A program made the position numbers and the translations under genes. A DNA stretch of 64,000 nucleotides from Chrysogorgia sp. JL179-B06. Taxonomy: Eukaryota; Cnidaria; Anthozoa; Scleralcyonacea; Chrysogorgiidae. Below are positions 12,309 to 20,399 of the stretch, in pieces (position 1 is the first letter of the stretch; every line of letters begins with the position of its first letter). The stretch lies in contig JAYKKM010000079.1 of the NCBI GenBank assembly GCA_035772405.1, positions 945,001 to 1,009,000 on the forward strand, given 5' to 3'. Under the pieces are notes generated by a model. It was not told where the DNA came from. It saw nothing but the letters and a program-made list of their open reading frames with translations, and did not search any database.

Positions 12309-12656
12309 TCAAGAATCAAATGTGTCTAACGCTGGACGACGAGTTCTATGACTTTCTGACGCGCTAACCATAGCAGTGCTCACAGGCTCTAATCGTGTCT
12401 CTTTTTCACTGCTAATTGTGTGCCATAGCGAAGCAGCGGCGATGACAACACCAAGTGTTCCGACAATATAACCATAGCTCCACTCACTACCCTGTTCTTC
12501 GTTGACTATCATTTCACGCATTTTCTTTTCTTTCGCAGCTTTCGATATCTCAGCCAACTTTTTACCAGCAGCGACGCGTTTTGGGTCCTTTACCTTAACA
12601 CTTTTCACATCAGCTGTGATCTTAGCGTCGACAGCCGTCTGTGAGTCTTCAACCAT
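12309..12656 (-). CDS. Lys/Ala-rich protein with one membrane segment, unknown
   Basis: 115 residues. A Lys/Ala-rich N-terminal half (KKLAEISKAAKEKK about residues 31-44) is followed by a single hydrophobic segment (about 61-79, YGYIVGTLGVVIAAASLW) and a polar tail. No family recognised. It is the first gene of the minus-strand block, facing a divergent gene at 12787. Confidence 0.6.
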   Translation of the reverse strand: MVEDSQTAVDAKITADVKSVKVKDPKRVAAGKKLAEISKAAKEKKMREMIVNEEQGSEWSYGYIVGTLGVVIAAASLWHTISSEKETRLEPVSTAMVSASESHRTRRPALDTFDS

Positions 12657-12786
12657 CTAATACACTATCACGTGTTATCTTACTCACAGATGACCTCACA
12701 GGTGTCTCACAGTTGACCTCACAGGTATCTCACAGTTCCAGACCAAACGCACTAAAAATTAGGATTTTTTCTGGGAGTATAACATA
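12657..12786. promoter_or_regulatory. Divergent intergenic region with short direct repeats
   Basis: 130 bp between oppositely transcribed blocks, the place where both promoters should lie. It holds two close copies of TGACCTCACAGGT(G/A)TCTCACAG (about 12689-12735), candidate binding sites. A TTTTTTCTGGGAG stretch precedes the plus-strand start. Confidence 0.45.
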
Positions 12787-13524
12787 ATGACTCAAGACCG
12801 AGAGGTTAGCGAAGAAGTTATTGACCGCTTGCTGAGAACGGCCTTTGTCAGTGTGTCTACCCCACGAGTCGACAATGGACCCAACGTCTTAAACGAGTAC
12901 TTTTCAATATACGATCTGCTTGACCCCAGATGTGAAGAGGTGTTAATAAAACAGCCTATCCCCCAGGTCGACTGTGCGAGGCATCTTCACGACACTTGGA
13001 TCGATCTTCGAGAAGATAGAGCCAAGGAGATTGCTGATAGATTAGCTAGCATAATCCCTGTGCGGTGTTACTCATCATTCAAGTACCTTATGTTAGCAAG
13101 TGATGTCTACTTGAGCAACCCTAGTGGGTCCAACGGTACGTTACTCGGTAACTTCCTCCAAGTGTTCTTAGTGACCCTTATATGGAAACCATGCCCAACC
13201 AAAGCCAAAGCGTGGCTAGATCTCGCCGCGAACCGCGACGTCCACGTTTGCAAGGTTGGGTGTAAGGAAATACTGGGTGTGGACGATATCAGGGACCACA
13301 TACTCTCGCCCGCCCACAGACACTTCGCAAGAGACGAAAACGTGTACACCTGTCACCCATGCGGTGTGGTCACCAACAACCCAATGCATCGCTTGAGACA
13401 TGAGAGCTCGAGGTCCCATCTTAGAAACTTAGAGCTCCAGCGGATATTTAACAACGAACAACAGTTGCCGCAACAGGAGAGAACATTTCTCTGGAGGTAT
13501 AGTAATCATGAAGAAAACCGGTAA
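12787..13524 (+). CDS. Double zinc-finger protein upstream of thymidine kinase
   Basis: 245 residues. Two Cys2-His2-like fingers lie in the C-terminal half: one around CKVGC...H...H (about 155-180) and one around YTCHPC...H..H (about 188-213). The long Cys-to-His spacing is like that of BED, U1 or matrin-type fingers. The N-terminal 150 residues match nothing I know. Its last 17 nt overlap the start of the thymidine kinase gene in another frame, so the two are probably expressed together. A nucleic-acid-binding role is inferred from the fingers only. Confidence 0.7.
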   Translation: MTQDREVSEEVIDRLLRTAFVSVSTPRVDNGPNVLNEYFSIYDLLDPRCEEVLIKQPIPQVDCARHLHDTWIDLREDRAKEIADRLASIIPVRCYSSFKYLMLASDVYLSNPSGSNGTLLGNFLQVFLVTLIWKPCPTKAKAWLDLAANRDVHVCKVGCKEILGVDDIRDHILSPAHRHFARDENVYTCHPCGVVTNNPMHRLRHESSRSHLRNLELQRIFNNEQQLPQQERTFLWRYSNHEENR

Positions 13525-14080
13525 ACTAGAAATCGTGATTGGTCCCATGTTTGCAGGAAAAACAACAGAGACTCTTCGTAGGTTAATCACGTTAAGTAAG
13601 TCAGGGCTCAAAGTCCTCTACATGAACAACACAGGCGACACTAGGCGAACTGACCACGCGTTCTCCACACATCGTCAGACCATTGTCGTCGGATCAGACA
13701 GTTTACCTGCGAAGTTAGTCACCAACCTTCCGAGTTCTTCCGAGATAGCTGACTATGACGTCATCGGAATTGACGAGGGCCATTGGTACTCTGGGTTACT
13801 CCCAATTATTCGCGAATACATTAAAGCTAGCATTCACGTCATTATTTGTGGTCTCATAACAACAGAGCATTTAAAAAGACCTGGTGAACTCGACACACTG
13901 TTCCCAGTAGCAGACGACATCACATTTCTAAAAGCGTATTGCGCCGTTTGTCGCGACACTTACGGAACAACTGTTGACGCACCATTCAATTGGAGATACA
14001 ACCCAGGACCATCATTCGTTGGTGGCGCTGAGCAATACAGAGCAGTGTGCAGACGTCATCATCCTTCCACACAAAATTAG
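13508..14080 (+). CDS. tk: Thymidine kinase, type II (viral/bacterial-like)
   Basis: 190 residues, the usual length. It phosphorylates thymidine with ATP for nucleotide salvage. Visible features are the P-loop GPMFAGKT (about residues 12-19), the Walker B-like IDEGHW (about 88-93) and the zinc-binding cysteines YCAVC (about 144-148) with CRRHH near the C-terminus. This compact class is found in large DNA viruses, bacteria and animal cytosolic TK1. In a Polinton it would raise dTTP in non-dividing cells (inference). It follows the zinc-finger gene with a 17-nt overlap. Confidence 0.92.
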   Translation: MKKTGKLEIVIGPMFAGKTTETLRRLITLSKSGLKVLYMNNTGDTRRTDHAFSTHRQTIVVGSDSLPAKLVTNLPSSSEIADYDVIGIDEGHWYSGLLPIIREYIKASIHVIICGLITTEHLKRPGELDTLFPVADDITFLKAYCAVCRDTYGTTVDAPFNWRYNPGPSFVGGAEQYRAVCRRHHPSTQN

Positions 14081-14319
14081 GGGTGTTCTCGGATACCCCA
14101 CTTTATTAAATTTAGACATTGGTCACACGAAGCGTCCAATGTCTCCCGTAGAAACATTTTTTCACACAGTGGTCAGAGGGTTCGTGAAATAAAGAGAGAA
14201 ATCTTCGCAGACACCTTTATCAAGTTAAAAAATATCTTTTAAAAATGTTAGAGCAGTTGTCACCTCAAGTGTCGTCTCAACAACGAGAACGAGCGCTAAC
14301 TCGGCTCATTACTCACTGT
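14081..14319. terminator. Convergent intergenic region with a hairpin
   Basis: About 240 bp between the 3' ends of the TK block (+) and the BRO gene (-). It contains a perfect 9-bp inverted repeat, AGACATTGG/CCAATGTCT (14114-14144), with a 13-nt loop. It may be a 3'-end or processing signal, but this is only a suggestion. Confidence 0.4.
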
Positions 14320-15114
14320 CTAAAAAGTCTCTTTACAGTAGCGTCTCTCGTGGTTACTTAACGCTGATTTATTTTTAAATTTACGAAAACATTGGGAGCA
14401 CTGAAACCCAACGTCAAAGAAATATTTTACTACCGTGGTAATAGCGTCGTCGTATGAGTCGCACAAGAGTGTTAGGTACCCAGCGGATTTGTATCTGAGT
14501 AGCAGAGACTCCTGCTCTTCAGATGTCTTACCTGTGCCACCTGGATTCTTGAACTCAATCACAAGCCCGCTATGCTGTCGGTTTGCATTAGCAATAACTA
14601 AGTCAGGTGTTCCACGTTGGTAACCTTTTTTCCACGAATTTATTCTTTTACTCGAGGTGTCTTGATTTTCACCACAAGCGGCTATCAAAATAGCTTCTGG
14701 ATAGTATTTCCTAAGAAAACCAACAACTTTCGTATGAAGGTCGAACTCAGTGATCATTTTAAACTGGTTGTGTTTGAGACCGACGTCAGCTAAACTTTTT
14801 TTAACGCTTGGTAAGACTTCTGAGTGCACCCACCTTCCAAAGTGTTTCGCACGCTCCAATTTACTCGAGAACGTCAATGAGTATACCCCAAGTTCGTTGA
14901 TAAACGAGGTCTGTTCCATCTTCATTTTACAGTCAGGTTCGACGTGGTCGTGCACTGCATCTTTTGGTCGAGCGTAACCTAGAGCACTTGCGACTTCTTT
15001 CGCTTTGAACCATATTTCACCGTTGTGATTAACCGTCGTGATTTGGTGACCATCGAATAATTGCACTGAGTTGGTTGCTATTACTATAGCCTCGCAAAAA
15101 AGACTACTCGACAT
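14320..15114 (-). CDS. BRO-N / VRR-NUC nuclease / zinc-finger fusion
   Basis: 264 residues in three parts. Residues about 10-110 form a BRO-N domain (WFKAKEVASALGYARPKDAV, then FINELGVYSL and GRWVHSEVLPSV), a DNA-binding fold common in large DNA viruses and phages. About 120-235 resemble a VRR-NUC/PD-(D/E)xK nuclease: GTPDLVIA supplies the Asp, GLVIEFKNPGG the ExK, followed by a conserved Gln. The last about 25 residues are a Cys2-His-Cys finger (CSQCFRKF...H...C). It probably binds and cuts DNA, perhaps in recombination or host DNA processing (inference). Its start overlaps the end of a 46-codon frame at 15104-15244. Confidence 0.85.
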   Translation of the reverse strand: MSSSLFCEAIVIATNSVQLFDGHQITTVNHNGEIWFKAKEVASALGYARPKDAVHDHVEPDCKMKMEQTSFINELGVYSLTFSSKLERAKHFGRWVHSEVLPSVKKSLADVGLKHNQFKMITEFDLHTKVVGFLRKYYPEAILIAACGENQDTSSKRINSWKKGYQRGTPDLVIANANRQHSGLVIEFKNPGGTGKTSEEQESLLLRYKSAGYLTLLCDSYDDAITTVVKYFFDVGFQCSQCFRKFKNKSALSNHERRYCKETF

Positions 15115-15244
15115 AGGTGTCAGGTTTTTTATAGATCTGGTTTGTTGTGTACCAATGCAGCAGGTGTGTTTTATTAGTCCTCAGTTTTCTACGTCGTCTG
15201 AAAAAGTTTCTAATGTTACGAATCAGTTTTCTAAGCCAACCCAT
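15104..15244 (-). CDS. Small Arg-rich amphipathic peptide (candidate gene, 46 aa)
   Basis: A short frame starting MGWLRKLIRNIRNFFRRRRK and ending before TAG at 15104. It begins 6 nt after the stop of the 68-codon gene upstream and overlaps the BRO start by 11 nt, filling an otherwise empty slot in a tightly packed block. The N-terminal 20 residues alternate hydrophobic and basic positions, so an amphipathic, membrane- or nucleic-acid-binding helix is plausible. No family recognised. Its size means chance cannot be excluded. Confidence 0.5.
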   Translation of the reverse strand: MGWLRKLIRNIRNFFRRRRKLRTNKTHLLHWYTTNQIYKKPDTYVE

Positions 15245-15250
15245 TTTAAC

Positions 15251-15457
15251 TTAGGTCACGTCTCCTACCACTCCCACAGTGTCTGATTCTGGTAACATAA
15301 TAGGTTTGCCGTAAGTCTTTTTAGACCTCATACCAATCTCAGCGTGGAGCTCGAGAGTAACGTCACCGCGACCAAACGATCCACCAGCTTTGAACATGTG
15401 GTCAGTCGTCTTATTTATCTTATATGTTTCATGAGGTCTCGAAACACATGCTCCCAT
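15251..15457 (-). CDS. Small protein with N-myristoylation-like start
   Basis: 68 residues beginning MGACVSRPHETY. Gly2 with Ser6 fits the eukaryotic N-myristoylation signal, and Cys4 could be palmitoylated. The rest is polar and unrecognised. It starts directly after the stop of the fibre-like gene (no gap). A membrane-anchored virion or assembly protein is possible but inferred only from the start. Confidence 0.6.
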   Translation of the reverse strand: MGACVSRPHETYKINKTTDHMFKAGGSFGRGDVTLELHAEIGMRSKKTYGKPIMLPESDTVGVVGDVT

Positions 15458-16408
15458 TTACTTTACACCATATTCCTTCATCATTTCTCCACCCATGATT
15501 ATGATGTCTCGGTTCGTCATGTAGCCACTCACAATTTTCACACCGTAGAATTCTATCAACGATGGGTATGCATAAGGTGCGAGTGGTATTCTTGGTCGGT
15601 GTATTCCAAAAATTGTTCCATAGGGTGTGCCTATTTTTTTCATGTTCGCTACGAAGTCTGAGTCGGCTGACTTGACGTTGTTAACTCTGACATGTGAATT
15701 GCTCATTTGCCAATGTATTGATATCATATGCATTTTGGTGAGGTCAACACCACTTGGAATAGTGCATATGCTCTCCATTGCTGGGATGCTACCACCATAC
15801 GCGAGTCCATTAGTCATACCAGTCTTGTACCCTATGAACTTATCCCACTGGCCGTCGTCGTTTGATATAATTGTCTCCCAATTTGATCCAGCGGTGCGAG
15901 TAGGTAACCTCACCACAACAAAAATGGAAAGATCACACCATTGCATACTGGGGCAGTTAAAATGGAGACCTGACTCAAGTGGGATTGGTGTTAACACAGG
16001 GGATAGAAAACTTTGACTCACACCGCTGATGCCGACAATAGGACCATAAGCTGGGTTGTTTTGCACTAATTTACTTGTTTCACCAATAGCTCTCACTTTG
16101 TTTGAACCATTGGTGTGAAACTCCACGTTTTTCAAGGCGTGTGTGCTAACGTTGAAGTCGAGCACAATGTTATAGGACTGACTCTTGAGGAAACCTGATA
16201 GTAGTTGCTCTAGAGTTCTTTTATTCATGGCGTCTGAGTCATCGACTGGGTCTGCTACGTTTTTTATTGCTGAGCCTTGCATGTCTATTATTCCAGACAT
16301 CCTTCCACCAGTCGCGCTTAATTTGGGATCTTCGTCCAGATGCCTTTTCGTTCTCTTCAGTATTTTATCGTGAGGGTCGTCAGACTCATACCCATAGTTT
16401 AGACTCAT
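15458..16408 (-). CDS. Fibre-like (receptor-binding) protein
   Basis: 316 residues. The N-terminus MSLNYGYESDD matches the start of the capsid-block protein at 18493. Then comes a motif typical of phage and virus fibre shafts or collars, GGRMSGIIDMQGSAIKNVAD...AMNKRTLEQL (about residues 33-70). The C-terminal two-thirds look like a beta-rich lectin-type head (SIFVVVRLPTRTAGSNW, about 158-174, and following). Taken together it resembles a trimeric fibre with an anchoring tail and a binding knob. That is inference from motif order, and no close family member was identified by name. It is separated by 2 nt from the gene upstream. Confidence 0.7.
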   Translation of the reverse strand: MSLNYGYESDDPHDKILKRTKRHLDEDPKLSATGGRMSGIIDMQGSAIKNVADPVDDSDAMNKRTLEQLLSGFLKSQSYNIVLDFNVSTHALKNVEFHTNGSNKVRAIGETSKLVQNNPAYGPIVGISGVSQSFLSPVLTPIPLESGLHFNCPSMQWCDLSIFVVVRLPTRTAGSNWETIISNDDGQWDKFIGYKTGMTNGLAYGGSIPAMESICTIPSGVDLTKMHMISIHWQMSNSHVRVNNVKSADSDFVANMKKIGTPYGTIFGIHRPRIPLAPYAYPSLIEFYGVKIVSGYMTNRDIIIMGGEMMKEYGVK

Positions 16409-16410
16409 TA

Positions 16411-17781
16411 CTACTTCAAGGTGTATTTGGTTAGTAGATAGCCAGAGACTGCTGAGAACCCTAACACTATCGCTAGCGTTGTCGTGTCTGACTTACTTGT
16501 GGTGGTCTGCGCTATTTGATTGGTGGTGACCACTGTTTTCTTTGCAGGTGGCGTAACTAGAGTTTCCAAGTGGAGCCCTGCCGCTTGGTGGACTTTTTTA
16601 TGCTTCGCTTTTGACGCTCGGTGGTAGTTCAACCCGTCGTTATACCCAAATGTCATCCCAGTTTCGGACGAAGTTCTTAGCACGTTATTGTAACCAACGA
16701 TGGGGTCCTTTAACAAGACCATGCTTCTGGGGATCAGCCAAGTGTTGGGTGTCACAGCTGTGTCTAGCTTAACGTTGGTGTCACTAATCGCTTTGCTCAT
16801 AAGGTTGATCCAAACACTCGGTGAATATTGAACCACAGCGTTTTCAACGATGTCTCTAAAGATTTGTTGCGTTTCTCGAGCACTAGCTCTAGTTCCCACG
16901 ATGCTTTGCTTTGACCTCGCTTGGGCTCCAAGAATGGCGTACATGTAAACTTCAATCGATTGGTTTAGTAGTTCTTGCCCTAGTGGTGTGAACCCGTCAG
17001 AGTGTCTCAGGCAATACCGACGATAATCACCTTGGATGTCTTTGATGTATCTATTGTCAACATCAGTCAATGGTAGGTGACCTTTCAAAAGTCGCCAGTC
17101 AGGGAGGTACAGTCTTAAGATGTTGTTAATGTCAACTTGACTCTTACTCAAACGGAACATCACACGACGAATGGTGAAGTACACGTGAAACCTCATGAGA
17201 CCTACGACTTGCTTTGGGACGTCGACGTGATAACTTAAGTTCTGTAGAGACACCCCTGAGCGGTATGTAGCGATGTACATACCTGCGATCGCTTGATAGT
17301 AACTCTCCGTTAGAGTCCAAACTGTGTTAACGTTACCACCAATTGCCTTGTCGTCGTAACGTTTTTTGGTGTCGATGAATATTTTCGGTAGATTTGATTT
17401 GAAGGAGTTATTGTCATCAACAAAGACGTCAAAATTGTGGGTTGGGTAATTTAGGACATATGGTGGAAACGTTGCGACTTCTCTGTAGCTCTTGTGGGTC
17501 TCCGTCAGTAGTAACTTTGGGACATGCCCATCGCTCGACCATATTCTTGGGAATCTTGGTGTGTCGCTAAGGAATTTCGTGAAGCCCTTGTTCTTCGTGA
17601 ACTTTGATGACTTTATGTTTATCATGTCAGAGTACTTTGGACCTAACTTAAAGTAAATGTCGACGGTCTTGACTGTTTTATTGTCGTCTGCAAGGTTGTA
17701 CCCAAACTCAAACTTGTTTAGTTGCGCGTTTGGAAACTCACTAAGAAGAATTAGTTCACCTTGCTTTCTTTTTGTTAGCAT
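16411..17781 (-). CDS. Large virion-associated protein candidate with C-terminal membrane anchor
   Basis: 456 residues. The body is globular and mixed. After a Thr/Ser/Lys linker (about 415-435) comes a single C-terminal hydrophobic segment (LAIVLGFSAVSGYLLTKY, about 438-455), as in a tail-anchored protein. No known domain recognised. It heads the minus-strand fibre/myristoyl/BRO block and is divergent from the capsid block with only 23 bp between start codons. Role unknown; structural is a guess from position. Confidence 0.7.
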   Translation of the reverse strand: MLTKRKQGELILLSEFPNAQLNKFEFGYNLADDNKTVKTVDIYFKLGPKYSDMINIKSSKFTKNKGFTKFLSDTPRFPRIWSSDGHVPKLLLTETHKSYREVATFPPYVLNYPTHNFDVFVDDNNSFKSNLPKIFIDTKKRYDDKAIGGNVNTVWTLTESYYQAIAGMYIATYRSGVSLQNLSYHVDVPKQVVGLMRFHVYFTIRRVMFRLSKSQVDINNILRLYLPDWRLLKGHLPLTDVDNRYIKDIQGDYRRYCLRHSDGFTPLGQELLNQSIEVYMYAILGAQARSKQSIVGTRASARETQQIFRDIVENAVVQYSPSVWINLMSKAISDTNVKLDTAVTPNTWLIPRSMVLLKDPIVGYNNVLRTSSETGMTFGYNDGLNYHRASKAKHKKVHQAAGLHLETLVTPPAKKTVVTTNQIAQTTTSKSDTTTLAIVLGFSAVSGYLLTKYTLK

Positions 17782-17804
17782 CTACATAACACACACTATA
17801 TTAT
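17782..17804. promoter_or_regulatory. 23-bp divergent start region
   Basis: Only 23 bp, AT-rich (ACACACTATATTATATGG at its right side), separate the ATGs of two divergent genes. Any promoter elements must lie inside the coding regions or be shared. Confidence 0.5.
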
Positions 17805-18467
17805 ATGGTCAGGGTCGTAGTGTTGATTAGAGGTCCAACGGAAACTGTGGATCTACCAGAGGCACTTTTGACGTTTGGCTCAGATCCTCACTTACTAGTA
17901 AAAAAAGCGACCATCTTTTGGGACTATGTTAACGTGGAGACCGGTGTGAATGATGAAATAAGTTACAACAGTAACAAACACGTTTTTGAGCCTGGGTACC
18001 ACACTTTTAAAATGATTGCCGACGAACTGAAGGGATTAGGGGCTATCGAGCTAGTAGCCAACAAACACAATTCAAAGTGTGAGATAAAAACTGACCAACA
18101 ATTAGAGCTGTTTAAATTTGGAGAGCTGTTAGGGTTCAACGATAACACAACGGTGAGTAGTAGTGGTTTGGTCAGCCCTAATGTTGTGGACGTTAACAAA
18201 GGGCTGAAGTACGTACAAGTGGGTTGCAGCATTGTGAACAGACCTGAGAATATTGTTAATGGTAGCAAAAGCGAGGTTATCGTCGAGTTGCCATTGACCA
18301 CCACCCAACCACTGAAGAGCTCTGTTCAACAATTCTTCAACATTGAGTCGAAGGTGTCGATAAACAAAGGCGCTTTTACACAGCTAGTGTTTAATGTGAC
18401 TGACCAAGATGGTAGTGGTGTTGATGTTGGTGACATATTGTTGGATTTGTATGCAACGCTTGAGTAG
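17805..18467 (+). CDS. Probable minor capsid (penton-like) protein 1
   Basis: 220 residues, beta-rich. It is paralogous to the 262-residue protein that follows: both share an ATxFW(D/N)Y segment, a GLKYV(Q/E)V(G/S)C segment and a C-terminal pattern of VESKV-like then DVGxxLL(D/E)LY. Polintons usually carry a single jelly-roll minor capsid protein next to the major capsid gene, and this is my best assignment. It is inferred from place, size and predicted strand pattern, not from a clear family match. Confidence 0.6.
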   Translation: MVRVVVLIRGPTETVDLPEALLTFGSDPHLLVKKATIFWDYVNVETGVNDEISYNSNKHVFEPGYHTFKMIADELKGLGAIELVANKHNSKCEIKTDQQLELFKFGELLGFNDNTTVSSSGLVSPNVVDVNKGLKYVQVGCSIVNRPENIVNGSKSEVIVELPLTTTQPLKSSVQQFFNIESKVSINKGAFTQLVFNVTDQDGSGVDVGDILLDLYATLE

Positions 18468-18492
18468 CTAACGTTAAACGCACGCTAAAGTA

Positions 18493-19281
18493 ATGAGTCT
18501 AAACTATGGGTTCGACTCTGGTGGTTACATTGAAAAGCGACGTATAGACAACAACCCCCAAAAGTTGACGGTGCTCATTGAAGGTGTGGAGAAAGTTGTG
18601 ACCTTTGGCTACAGTGTAGTAGCCACACACGATAGCCCACACATTATAGTCAAGACAGCCACTGTGTTTTGGAACTATGATAATGTGATGGGTAGTGATG
18701 ATATTAAAATATTATACGCTAGACAGAGTAGACCATTGTCATGGTCTACGGCAACTCGATTGGATGGGGGTCACTACGACTTCGACGCGTTGGTTAGAGC
18801 TCTACGATACAAGCTCAGGGCGTTTAATGTAGACCTCGTGGTGGAGAGACTGATGACCACAGGTAAAAGTAGGGTCAAAGTTCAGTCTATGAGTCGTAGC
18901 GTCACCGGAGTAGAGCTTAGGCTAGGTGGTATCGGGCTTTTGCTTGGTTTCGCGAAGGATGTGGTGATCTTGATAGATAACAAGTGGCACGACAGTCCAA
19001 ACAAGATTGATATGAATAGAGGTCTAAAGTATGTAGAAGTCTCGTGCGACGCTGTTGAGACGGGGAGTAATGTGGACACTGATGGGAAGCGTAGTGACGT
19101 GATCACAACATTGTCAGTACCCACCGAACAGTCTCTTGATGGGGGGGTACAACGTTATGCACACGTTGAGTCCAAGGTGAGAATTAAAAAAGGTATTCAC
19201 TCAAGTATGACGTTTCGTGTCAAACCAAACAATGGTGACGCTGACGTTGGCGCGGTGCTATTGGAACTGTATATTGTGTGA
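18493..19281 (+). CDS. Probable minor capsid (penton-like) protein 2
   Basis: 262 residues. The core is paralogous to the protein at 17805-18467. A 20-residue N-terminal extension begins MSLNYGFDSGG, nearly the same as the start of the fibre-like protein on the other strand (MSLNYGYESDD). A shared tail peptide in two virion proteins suggests a common docking site. It ends within 6 nt of the integrase ATG. Capsid role inferred. Confidence 0.6.
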   Translation: MSLNYGFDSGGYIEKRRIDNNPQKLTVLIEGVEKVVTFGYSVVATHDSPHIIVKTATVFWNYDNVMGSDDIKILYARQSRPLSWSTATRLDGGHYDFDALVRALRYKLRAFNVDLVVERLMTTGKSRVKVQSMSRSVTGVELRLGGIGLLLGFAKDVVILIDNKWHDSPNKIDMNRGLKYVEVSCDAVETGSNVDTDGKRSDVITTLSVPTEQSLDGGVQRYAHVESKVRIKKGIHSSMTFRVKPNNGDADVGAVLLELYIV

Positions 19282-19286
19282 ATTAT

Positions 19287-20393
19287 ATGGAGCTTGGTGT
19301 GGAGACAGAGCAGGGGTTGAGAGACATTTATTATAATCCTAAGACAGGGTACAGTGGTGCAGAGAGGCTGTATCAAAGTGCATTGGGAGACGGATTGAAA
19401 GTAACTAGAAAAACAGTGAAAGAATGGTTGACAGCGCAGGACACTTACACTAGGTACAAACCTATTGTGAGAAGGCATAAGTTCCGCGCGACTTTTGTTG
19501 GATTTCTTGGTGAAGAGCTCCAAATGGACTTAGTGGACATGAGTAAGTATTCAAAACAGAATGGGGGGTATTATTGGATATTGACAGGCATTGAAATATT
19601 GAGTAGATACGCTTTTGGTATCGCAGTTTATAGAAAAGACACTAAGAACATGACTAAGGTTGTTGGAAAATTGTTGAGCGACTTTAAAGATCGGTTTGGA
19701 ACCACGCCTAAGTTAGCGCAATTTGACGACGGACTTGAGTTCTACAATGTTGGTGTGAAAAGTTTGCTGAAAGAACATGGTGTTGAATATTTCAGCACTA
19801 AGAGCGATAAAAAGGCTGCTGTTGTTGAGCGTTTTAATAGAAGTCTGAAGAGCGTTATGTGGAAGTACTTTTACACTCATGGGACGTACAAATGGATTGA
19901 CGTTTTGGACCAGTTTGTGAGCAATTATAATAGCAATGTGAATCGAAGCATTATGATGAAACCGAAGGATGTCAATAAGTCAAATGAGGGTGAAGTTTGG
20001 ACCACTTTGTTTGGTCATCAATTTGCAGACAACCCATTGCCAAAGTTCAAGATTGGTCAATTGGTGAGAATTAGTAAATACAAGAGTGTGTTCACAAAGG
20101 GCTATGAAGCCAACTTCACTGAAGAGCTGTTTAAAGTGGTAAAGGTTATTCGTGGTGATCCGAATGTGTACGAAATTGAGGACCACACCGGTGAACAGAT
20201 TATTGGTAAATTTTATGAACAGGAGTTATCGCTGGTCAATAGGAAACGTGGTGGCGACGACGTGTACAGAGTTGAAAAGGTGTTGAAAAGAAAGAAAGTC
20301 AGAGGGAAGAAGATGGCGCTAGTCAAATGGTTGGGTTATGAGAGTAAACATAATTCGTGGATACCAGAAAGCAACATTCAAAATGTGAGCTAA
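19287..20393 (+). CDS. int: Polinton integrase with C-terminal chromodomain
   Basis: About 368 residues from the ATG at 19287; an in-frame GTG at 19278 is less likely. It is a retrovirus-like DDE integrase that inserts the linear element and makes the 6-bp duplication. The catalytic triad is visible: Asp in EELQMDLVDMS (about residue 75), Asp in AQFDDGLEFYN (about 147) and Glu in AAVVERFNRSLK (about 184). The C-terminus is a chromodomain (VYRVEKVLKRKKV...ALVKWLGY...WIPESNI, about 325-365), which in other integrases targets modified histones. The catalytic residues are intact. Confidence 0.94.
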   Translation: MELGVETEQGLRDIYYNPKTGYSGAERLYQSALGDGLKVTRKTVKEWLTAQDTYTRYKPIVRRHKFRATFVGFLGEELQMDLVDMSKYSKQNGGYYWILTGIEILSRYAFGIAVYRKDTKNMTKVVGKLLSDFKDRFGTTPKLAQFDDGLEFYNVGVKSLLKEHGVEYFSTKSDKKAAVVERFNRSLKSVMWKYFYTHGTYKWIDVLDQFVSNYNSNVNRSIMMKPKDVNKSNEGEVWTTLFGHQFADNPLPKFKIGQLVRISKYKSVFTKGYEANFTEELFKVVKVIRGDPNVYEIEDHTGEQIIGKFYEQELSLVNRKRGGDDVYRVEKVLKRKKVRGKKMALVKWLGYESKHNSWIPESNIQNVS

Positions 20394-20399
20394 TGTAAT

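Noticed and set aside
19278..19286. GTG at 19278 as integrase start
   Set aside because: Non-ATG starts are rare in animals and an ATG lies three codons on at 19287.
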